This document shows, one piece after another, positions 6,078-11,306 of a stretch of 11,306 nucleotides of DNA. The notes below the pieces were generated by a model. It did no database searches, had not been told where the DNA came from, and worked only from the letters and a program-made list of their open reading frames with translations. The stretch spans positions 1-11,306 of the forward strand of contig CAJXJV010000025.1 in NCBI GenBank assembly GCA_913055135.1, read 5' to 3'. A program made the translations under genes and the position numbers. The number at the start of each line of letters is the position of its first letter. Positions within the stretch are counted from its first letter, which is position 1. The DNA comes from an uncultured Desulfurobacterium sp. (GTDB taxonomy: Bacteria; Aquificota; Aquificia; Desulfurobacteriales; Desulfurobacteriaceae).

Positions 6078-6961
6078 CTTTCAGCGAGAAGTTGAAAAAC
6101 GGCAAATTTATAATTACCGCAGAGGTTGCTCCACCGAGGGGAACCGACTGGAAATCTGTTATTGAAAGCATCAAACCTTTAAAGGAAAAAGTTGATGCTT
6201 TTAACGTTACAGATAACCAGCGTTCAATGGTCAGGATGTCTTCCCTTGCAATGTCAAAGCTTCTTTTAGATTCAGGGTTTGACCCGATATTTCAGATTAC
6301 CTGCAGAGATAGAAACAGGATTGCGCTTCAGTCGGAACTCCTCGGTGCGGCAGCACTCGGAATAAGAAATATCTGCCTGATGACCGGTGATTTTACAACC
6401 CTTGGAGATCAGCCAGACGCAAAACCTGTTTTTGACATCGATTCCGTCCAGCTTATAGAGCTTGCAAAGAAACTTGAAAGTGGGAAACTCCTCAATGGTA
6501 AGGAAATTAAAGGAAGCGTAGAGTTTACAGTAGGAGCAGTCTATAATCCCTTTGCAGGTCCCAAAATCTTGCAGGAGTGGAAACTTAGAAAGAAAGTGGA
6601 AGCGGGAGCAGAGTTCATCCAGACCCAGCCGGTTTACGATATACGTGTTGCAGAAGAAGTAAACGATTTAATTGAAGCTCTGGGAGCAGTCCCCATAATA
6701 GGTCTCCTTCCAGTGAAGAGTCTTAAGATGGCAAACTTCATGAAAAAGCTTAATCCAACCTCTGTTCCTGATAAGTTGATTGAGGGTCTTGAAAAGGCAA
6801 ACGATCCAGCCCAGTATGGCTGGGATTACGTCATAGATATTGCCCACGCAATTGCAGAGTTTGGAAGAGGCATACACTTCATGCTGGTCGGGAAAACTTC
6901 CGAACTTGCAGCTTTCATCGACTATCTACGAAACGACAGTCCATATAACCACAAGTTTTAG
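6074..6961 (+). CDS. metF: 5,10-methylenetetrahydrofolate reductase, short MetF type
   Basis: MetF is an FAD/FMN-containing TIM-barrel enzyme that reduces methylene-tetrahydrofolate to 5-methyl-tetrahydrofolate. Residues in line with the family are Glu17 in ITAEVAPPRGTDW, NVTDNQR (44-50), Asp106 in LMTGDFTTLGDQP and Gln185 in QTQPVYD. The 295-residue length fits the bacterial catalytic domain without a regulatory domain. TAEVAPPRG is the form typical of MetF proteins paired with MetV rather than the enterobacterial FEFFPP form. The start is a TTG at 6074 that shares TTGA with the metV stop, with GGAGGA at 6062-6067 placed 6 nt upstream. The next Met is at residue 52, too late. Electron donor (NADH, ferredoxin or a bifurcating partner) cannot be told from this sequence. 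Confidence 0.93.
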   Translation: MTFSEKLKNGKFIITAEVAPPRGTDWKSVIESIKPLKEKVDAFNVTDNQRSMVRMSSLAMSKLLLDSGFDPIFQITCRDRNRIALQSELLGAAALGIRNICLMTGDFTTLGDQPDAKPVFDIDSVQLIELAKKLESGKLLNGKEIKGSVEFTVGAVYNPFAGPKILQEWKLRKKVEAGAEFIQTQPVYDIRVAEEVNDLIEALGAVPIIGLLPVKSLKMANFMKKLNPTSVPDKLIEGLEKANDPAQYGWDYVIDIAHAIAEFGRGIHFMLVGKTSELAAFIDYLRNDSPYNHKF

Positions 6962-6969
6962 GGGAAGTT

Positions 6970-7653
6970 ATGAAAGTTCCTGTTCACGTTGGCATAATAA
7001 TGGATGGAAATGGTAGATGGGCTCAAAGGAGAGGTCTTCCCAGAATAGAAGGGCACAGAGAGGGTGCAAAAGTAACTGAGAAAATAGTCATTGCTGCAAG
7101 TAAAATGGGGATAAAGTACCTTTCTCTATATGCCTTTTCCACAGAAAACTGGAAAAGACCCAAAGAAGAGGTTAACTTCCTGTTCCACCTTATGTATGAA
7201 TACGTTAAAAGTAAACTTCCCCTTTTTCTTGAAAACAACGTCAGTTTCAGAGCAATGGGAAGGTTATGGGAACTTCCTGATTACCTTCAGGAAGGCTTTA
7301 AAGAGATGGAGGAAAAAACTGCCCATTGCGATGGAATGGTTGCACTCTTTGCAGTTAACTACGGTGGAAAGCAGGAAATTCTTGATGCTACAAATAAGGC
7401 AATAAAGGCTGGAGAGAAAGAGATTACTGAAGAAGTCCTGAGGAAATATCTCTACATACCTGAACTTCCTGATCTTGATCTCCTTATAAGGACAAGCGGA
7501 GAGCTGAGAATTTCAAACTTTCTCCTCTGGCAATCTGCATACACGGAGCTCTGGTTCACAGAAACCCTGTGGCCAGATTTCACAGAAGAAGAGTTCAAAA
7601 AAGCTATAGAAGACTTTAAGAGAAGAGAAAGACGGTTTGGTGGTATCAAATGA
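6970..7653 (+). CDS. uppS: Undecaprenyl diphosphate synthase (cis-prenyltransferase)
   Basis: UppS extends farnesyl diphosphate with isopentenyl diphosphate units to make C55 undecaprenyl diphosphate, the lipid carrier for peptidoglycan and surface glycans. The 227-residue protein has the invariant HVGIIMDGNGRWA (6-18), with catalytic Asp12 in MDGNGRWA. It also shows GHREGA (28-33), YAFSTENWKRP (54-64), the RTSGELRISNFLLWQ block (174-188) and AYTEL with Glu193. The length is slightly below the usual 240-260 residues but all conserved blocks are present. GGGGAAG in the 8-nt gap after metF is the ribosome site. Its TGA stop overlaps the ATG of cdsA as ATGA, giving the common uppS-cdsA pair. Confidence 0.96.
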   Translation: MKVPVHVGIIMDGNGRWAQRRGLPRIEGHREGAKVTEKIVIAASKMGIKYLSLYAFSTENWKRPKEEVNFLFHLMYEYVKSKLPLFLENNVSFRAMGRLWELPDYLQEGFKEMEEKTAHCDGMVALFAVNYGGKQEILDATNKAIKAGEKEITEEVLRKYLYIPELPDLDLLIRTSGELRISNFLLWQSAYTELWFTETLWPDFTEEEFKKAIEDFKRRERRFGGIK

Positions 7654-8402
7654 GAGAAAGGATAATTGGAGCAATTCTTGTCGTTCTTTATGCCATCTTC
7701 ATGGTTGCTTCTCCCTATAACTTTTATGTCTCTCTCGTTTATCTTCTTGGCGTTGGAATGGTTTCGGAGCTCTGTAACTTCACAGGACTCAAAAACAGCA
7801 AAACCTCTGTAATAGTCATCTTCTCGATTCTTTTCTTTGCTGGCGTTCATGTTTCATCCCTTTCATTTCTTCTCCCCACAGCAGCCATGATCTTTCTCTT
7901 TGGATATTTCGTAACCATTGAAGGAAAGGTTCCAGATAGGTTTCTGGCAATTGCAGGATTTTTCATATACCTTCTCATTGGAACAGTGGCTATTGGCAAA
8001 CTCTCAAAGAGCTATTTTGTTCTGCTTTTGAGCATAGTCTGGTCTGTTGATACATTTGCCTATCTCGTGGGGAAGTATTTCGGTAAAAGAAAACTGATTC
8101 CAGAAATAAGCCCTAAAAAGACAGTTGAAGGAGCAATAGGAGGAGCTGTTGGAGGAGTTATAGTCTCGTCAATCATTGGAGAATATTTGGGTATTTTTGA
8201 AGTTTCATTACTTACAGCTTTTTCTCTTTTTGTTCTGACACTTATTTCCCAGATTGGAGACCTTATTGAAAGTTACATTAAAAGGATTTTTGGAATCAAA
8301 GACTCTGGCACTATAATTCCTGGACATGGCGGTCTGCTTGACAGGCTTGATAGCAGTATTTCAGTTGCACCATTTTTAGTTGTTTTTGGAGGTTTACAAT
8401 GA
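7650..8402 (+). CDS. cdsA: Phosphatidate cytidylyltransferase (CDP-diacylglycerol synthase)
   Basis: CdsA is an integral membrane enzyme that activates phosphatidate with CTP to CDP-diacylglycerol, the precursor of anionic phospholipids and phosphatidylethanolamine. The 250-residue product has about eight to nine hydrophobic segments. It carries the full CDP-DAG synthase signature between Ser208 and Asp234: SYIKRIFGIKDSG, then PGHGGLLDRLD. The cytosolic SPKKTVEG (154-161) and WSVDTFAYLVGKYFGKRK (131-148) are also family features. It starts with ATGA overlap on uppS and ends with ATGA overlap on hypE, so it is translationally coupled at both ends. In many bacteria uppS-cdsA is followed by dxr and rseP; here hydrogenase maturation genes follow instead. 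Confidence 0.94.
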   Translation: MRERIIGAILVVLYAIFMVASPYNFYVSLVYLLGVGMVSELCNFTGLKNSKTSVIVIFSILFFAGVHVSSLSFLLPTAAMIFLFGYFVTIEGKVPDRFLAIAGFFIYLLIGTVAIGKLSKSYFVLLLSIVWSVDTFAYLVGKYFGKRKLIPEISPKKTVEGAIGGAVGGVIVSSIIGEYLGIFEVSLLTAFSLFVLTLISQIGDLIESYIKRIFGIKDSGTIIPGHGGLLDRLDSSISVAPFLVVFGGLQ

Positions 8403-9388
8403 AGATTGAAATTGGTCATGGAAGTGGAGGCAAACTAACAAGAGAACTGATAGAAAACCTATTCCTCAAGTATTTCTCTTTCCCAGAGCTAAAGTCTCTC
8501 CAGGATGCTTCCTATCTTCAAACGGAAACCGGCAAAATAGCAATAACGACAGATTCCTATGTTGTCAGTCCCTACTTCTTTCCTGGTGGAGACATTGGAA
8601 GCCTGAGCGTTTCTGGAACTGTAAACGACTTAACCGTTAGTGGTGCAGTTCCACGTTTTATATCTGTGGGATTTATCCTTGAGGAAGGACTAAAGTTCTC
8701 AGACCTTGAAAAGATTGTTGAAAGTATGGCAGAAACGGCAAAAAAAGCTGGAGTAAAAATAGTTGCAGGCGATACAAAAGTTGTAGAAAAAGGAAAGTGC
8801 GATGGTCTTTACATAAATACAACCGGAATAGGAGAAGTTGTTAAACCTCTTTCCCCAGAATTTGCAAAACCCGGAGATGTTGTAATCATTACCGGTTTTG
8901 TCGGTGATCACGGAATAGCGATATCCCTTGCAAGAGAGGAATTTGATGTTGAAACGGGAGTTTTAAGCGACTGTGCTCCTTTGAATTCTCTTTTGGTTCC
9001 ACTTTTCGACGTAAAAGGATTGAAGTGGATGAGAGACCCTACAAGGGGCGGACTTGCCACAGTATTGATAGAGTTTTCTGAGATGTCAGGACTTGGAGTC
9101 AGACTCTATGAAGAAAAGATTCCTGTCAGAGAAGAAGTTCAGTTTGTCTGCGAGATGCTTGGATATGATCCTCTTTATCTTGCAAACGAAGGAAAAACTG
9201 TAATTGTGGTCGATAGGAAAGATGCTGAAACTGTTCTGGAAAAGCTCAGAGCTCATCCTCTTGGAGAAAATGCAGAAATAATTGGAGAAGTTACAGACAA
9301 AACAAGAGATGTCCGTCTTGTTACTTCTATTGGTGGAGAAAGAAGGCTGGAGCTCTTAGAGGAAGACCCACTTCCAAGGATATGCTAA
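8399..9388 (+). CDS. hypE: Hydrogenase maturation protein HypE (carbamoyl dehydratase)
   Basis: HypE accepts a carbamoyl group from HypF on its C-terminal cysteine and dehydrates it with ATP to a thiocyanate. That supplies the CN ligands of the [NiFe]-hydrogenase iron. The 329-residue protein belongs to the PurM/ThiL ATP-binding superfamily. N-terminal GHGSGGKLTRELI (7-19) is present, as are TDSYVVSP (51-58), GTVNDLTVSGA (73-83), AGDTKVVEKG (123-132) and MRDPTRGGLATVL (211-223). The chain ends in the diagnostic PRIC, with the modifiable Cys329. It starts within the cdsA stop (ATGA) and ends directly at the ATG of the next gene. The hydrogenase subunits and hypA, B, C and F are not in this window. 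Confidence 0.97.
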   Translation: MKIEIGHGSGGKLTRELIENLFLKYFSFPELKSLQDASYLQTETGKIAITTDSYVVSPYFFPGGDIGSLSVSGTVNDLTVSGAVPRFISVGFILEEGLKFSDLEKIVESMAETAKKAGVKIVAGDTKVVEKGKCDGLYINTTGIGEVVKPLSPEFAKPGDVVIITGFVGDHGIAISLAREEFDVETGVLSDCAPLNSLLVPLFDVKGLKWMRDPTRGGLATVLIEFSEMSGLGVRLYEEKIPVREEVQFVCEMLGYDPLYLANEGKTVIVVDRKDAETVLEKLRAHPLGENAEIIGEVTDKTRDVRLVTSIGGERRLELLEEDPLPRIC

Positions 9389-10147
9389 ATGTTAGGACAT
9401 GAGCTTACAATCGTTCTCTTTGCCTATCTTTTGATAATCGCTGTTGTCCTCTTTGACATAAAAACAGGCATTGGATTCTGGAAGGATATCTTAGTAGCTT
9501 CAATTCTCTCCATTGTTCAGTTAATCGGAATCGGATTTGTAATCCTTTTCCTCTTGAAGTTAAAGATTAAAAGTCTAAATCTTTTATTTGTTATCCTGTT
9601 TTTTATAAATGCATCCCTCATAGCTCTTAGAAGGTTTAACTTCAAAGCTTATAGTAAGTTTAAAGGATTTTTTATTATACTTTTCTCGATTTCTACCGTA
9701 TCAACCATCTCTCTTCTTACTCTCTACACTGCTGGAATTCTTCACCTTAAAGCCAACAGTATCATTCCACTGGCAGGAATAATTGCAGCGGCTGGAATGA
9801 GAAGTCTCTCATTTGCATTCAAATACTACAAAACAAGACTGAAAGATCTGGAAGAGATAATTCTTGGAATGGCAGCTTTAGGAGCTTCCGACTTAGAGAT
9901 TTTTAAGTTCATTTTTAGAGAACTTATAAACGATATCACCGTTCCCGTAAGAGATATGCTCCGTTCCTCCGGTATTGTTCATATTCCCGGTGTGATGGTT
10001 GGACTTTTAATAGCAGGTATCTTACCACTAAAAGCGGCTGTAATACAGTTTGCAATTCTTACAACAATGGTTTTTCAATTTACATTTGTTCCCACAATAG
10101 CACTATTTACACTGGTAAAACTTTACGGACTAAAAATCGAGGTGTGA
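9389..10147 (+). CDS. UPF0014/FetB-like membrane protein, putative metal ABC transporter permease
   Basis: The 252-residue protein has about seven membrane segments, roughly 5-25, 33-57, 62-79, 91-115, 122-142, 196-215 and 218-243. A cytoplasmic stretch at about 145-192 contains LGASDLEIFKFIFRELI, which looks like the loop that contacts an ABC ATPase. The pattern IQLIGIGFV, PLAGIIAA, ALGAS and IPGVMVGLLIAG matches the UPF0014/FetB (YbbM) family, implicated in iron homeostasis with the ATPase FetA. No ATPase gene is beside it. The usual family AGNxM after PxxGMI reads AAAGM here, and TVGLVSLPG reads SSGIVHIPG, so it is a divergent member. It abuts hypE directly, with AAGGA 8 nt upstream of the ATG, and lies 1 nt before hypD. 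A role in metal supply for hydrogenase is inferred from context only. Confidence 0.78.
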   Translation: MLGHELTIVLFAYLLIIAVVLFDIKTGIGFWKDILVASILSIVQLIGIGFVILFLLKLKIKSLNLLFVILFFINASLIALRRFNFKAYSKFKGFFIILFSISTVSTISLLTLYTAGILHLKANSIIPLAGIIAAAGMRSLSFAFKYYKTRLKDLEEIILGMAALGASDLEIFKFIFRELINDITVPVRDMLRSSGIVHIPGVMVGLLIAGILPLKAAVIQFAILTTMVFQFTFVPTIALFTLVKLYGLKIEV

Positions 10148-10148
10148 G

Positions 10149-11198
10149 ATGAAAGAAAGGGTAGAAAAACTGATTAAAGCAATTCATGAAATTACTCCGA
10201 AGGATAGGAAGATAAAAATAATGAACGTCTGTGGTTCTCACGAACACACTATCACCCACAGCGGGATGCGTTCTCTCATGCCTGAGAATGTTGAACTTGT
10301 CCCTGGTCCCGGCTGTCCCGTCTGTGTTTGTTCTGAAAGCGACATAATAAATGCTATAAACCTATCAAAAAGAGACGACACAATTCTTGTTACGTATGGA
10401 GATATGCTTAGAGTTCCAACTCAAATAGGTTCCATTAGAAGCAATGGTAGAAACTACAAAATGGTTTCGGCTCCTCACGAAGTTCTGAAAATCGCAAAGG
10501 AAAACTCTGATAAAAATGTTGTCTTCTTTTCAATTGGATTTGAAACAACAACTGCCCCGACTGCTGCTCTTATCGAGACAGGACTTCCTGAAAACGTCAC
10601 AATCCTCACTTCTCAAAAGCTCACTCCAGAAATTATGGAGATTTTAGTAAAGGACTCAGAAGTTGGTGTTGACGCTTTTGTTGCCCCCGGTCACGTTTCA
10701 GCAATAGTCGGTGCAAATGCGTGGAAAGTTTTTCCTGAAAAATACGGTATCCCCACAGTTGTTGCAGGTTTTGAACCAGAAAATCTACTCCTTGCAATTT
10801 TCAGAATTCTGCTACAGATAAAAGAAGGTATAGCAGAGCTTGAAAACGTCTACAGAGGTGTTGTAAAACCGGAAGGAAATAGAAAAGCTCAGGAACTCAT
10901 GTACAAATACTTTGAAAAGACAGATGTAAACTGGAGAGGAATTGGCTATATTCCAGAGTCTGGACTCGAATTTAGAAAAGAATATGACCACATAAATGCC
11001 AAAAAAGTTTTCAATCTTCCAGAAATTGAGGAGAAAAAGGTTCCTGGCTGTATATGTGACAGGATAGTCCTTGGAAAAGCTTATCCAGATGAGTGCAAAC
11101 TCTTTGGAACTGCCTGTACTCCACGAGATCCAAAGGGTCCCTGCATGGTCTCCATGGAAGGCGCATGCAACATCTGGTACAGATTTGGAACAAGGTAA
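10149..11198 (+). CDS. hypD: Hydrogenase maturation protein HypD (Fe-CN/CO scaffold)
   Basis: HypD is a [4Fe-4S] scaffold that, with HypC, assembles the Fe(CN)2CO unit using cyanide from HypE. The 349-residue protein has the conserved VCGSHEHT with Cys28, and GPGCPVC with Cys56 and Cys59 (Cys61 follows), thought to hold the iron and act in thiol redox chemistry. It also has GFETTTAPTAA (130-140) and PGHVSAIVG (180-188). The C-terminal region has six cysteines at 301, 303, 316, 323, 332 and 340, from which the Fe-S cluster ligands come. Length and motifs are normal. GAGGTG before the ATG at the end of the permease gene is the ribosome site. It is the last gene of the operon and converges on aspS with a 16-nt gap between stop codons. 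Confidence 0.97.
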   Translation: MKERVEKLIKAIHEITPKDRKIKIMNVCGSHEHTITHSGMRSLMPENVELVPGPGCPVCVCSESDIINAINLSKRDDTILVTYGDMLRVPTQIGSIRSNGRNYKMVSAPHEVLKIAKENSDKNVVFFSIGFETTTAPTAALIETGLPENVTILTSQKLTPEIMEILVKDSEVGVDAFVAPGHVSAIVGANAWKVFPEKYGIPTVVAGFEPENLLLAIFRILLQIKEGIAELENVYRGVVKPEGNRKAQELMYKYFEKTDVNWRGIGYIPESGLEFRKEYDHINAKKVFNLPEIEEKKVPGCICDRIVLGKAYPDECKLFGTACTPRDPKGPCMVSMEGACNIWYRFGTR

Positions 11199-11202
11199 AG
11201 TC

Positions 11203-11230
11203 AGGAAAGGAGGATTACTCCTCCTCTCCC
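11203..11230 (-). terminator. Long hairpin at the aspS 3' end, possible terminator
   Basis: GGAGGA (minus strand) pairs with TCCTCC around GTAA, and the stem extends to 12 bp in the minus-strand RNA if two G-U pairs are allowed. The same bases on the plus strand leave two A-C mismatches, so the fold is stronger in the aspS transcript. The loop is a GNRA-type tetraloop made of the last base of a Glu codon side plus the TAA stop region. Only short U runs follow (TTTCCTGACTTT, the first TTT in the outer stem), so termination is plausible but not typical. It may also shield both convergent 3' ends. Confidence 0.45.
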
Positions 11231-11306
11231 TCAACTTCTACACTGATGTGGAGTTCCTCAAGCTGTCCTGGTCTTACTGTATCCGGAGCTCCAGTAAGGA
11301 GACACT
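11215..11306 (-). CDS. aspS: Aspartyl-tRNA synthetase, C-terminal fragment (runs off the right edge)
   Basis: The minus strand reads in frame from the window edge to TAA at 11217-11215. The visible end is CLLTGAPDTVRPGQLEELHI followed by an acidic tail SVEVEGEEE. TGAP followed by a stretch ending in QLxELxI is the characteristic C-terminus of bacterial-type aspartyl-tRNA synthetase, the cytoplasmic enzyme that charges tRNA(Asp) and, in non-discriminating forms, also tRNA(Asn). Only about 30 residues are present, so no catalytic motif can be seen and the discriminating or non-discriminating type cannot be judged. It is convergent with hypD, and its last codons form part of the hairpin at 11203-11230. 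Confidence 0.8.
   Translation of the reverse strand, partial: CLLTGAPDTVRPGQLEELHISVEVEGEEE

Noticed and set aside
7452..7850. Minus-strand frame of 132 codons opposite uppS/cdsA
   Set aside because: It spans two well-supported genes antisense and has no family features.
10812..11234. Minus-strand frame of 140 codons opposite hypD
   Set aside because: It is antisense to the conserved cysteine region of HypD and conflicts with the aspS 3' end; a shadow frame.
1..11306. CRISPR arrays, insertion sequences, tRNA or rRNA genes, attachment sites
   Set aside because: No repeated spacer-repeat pattern, transposase-like protein, terminal repeats or tRNA-like cloverleaf was seen; almost all sequence is accounted for by conserved genes.

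Overview
The window looks like ordinary chromosome from a thermophilic, hydrogen-using bacterium, most likely of the Aquificota and perhaps the Desulfurobacteriaceae (Thermovibrio/Desulfurobacterium type). This is an inference. It rests on Lys/Glu/Ile-rich, compact proteins, genes packed with 4-nt overlaps, FabK as the enoyl-ACP reductase, hydrogenase maturation genes, an acetogen-style MetV-MetF pair and a Gram-negative periplasmic chaperone set. No mobile element, CRISPR array, rRNA or tRNA was seen.

Region 1 (1-3728, minus strand) is the conserved lipid/ribosome operon, read yceD(DUF177)-rpmF-plsX-fabH-fabK. It ends with the first 32 codons of an unrecognised gene that leaves the window at its left edge. 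It makes ribosomal protein L32, starts phospholipid acyl transfer (PlsX), initiates fatty acid synthesis (FabH) and completes each elongation cycle (FabK).

Region 2 (3729-3851) is the only divergent intergenic region. It holds a palindromic TTGCAA that could serve as a -35 element in both directions.

Region 3 (3852-5343, plus strand) has two tandem exported SurA-type proteins. One has no PPIase domain. The other has a parvulin domain in which both usual active-site histidines appear to be tyrosine. A clear rho-independent terminator follows.

Region 4 (5421-11198, plus strand) is a tightly coupled seven-gene operon: metV-metF-uppS-cdsA-hypE-(UPF0014/FetB-like permease)-hypD. It joins one-carbon metabolism, undecaprenyl and phospholipid precursor synthesis, and [NiFe]-hydrogenase CN-ligand assembly. 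The permease between hypE and hypD is the least expected member.

Region 5 (11203-11306) is the 3' end of a convergent aspartyl-tRNA synthetase gene. Its stop codon sits in the loop of a long hairpin.

I see no wholly new system. The best leads are the hyp-embedded permease, the His-less SurA pair, the shared divergent promoter and the aspS 3' hairpin.
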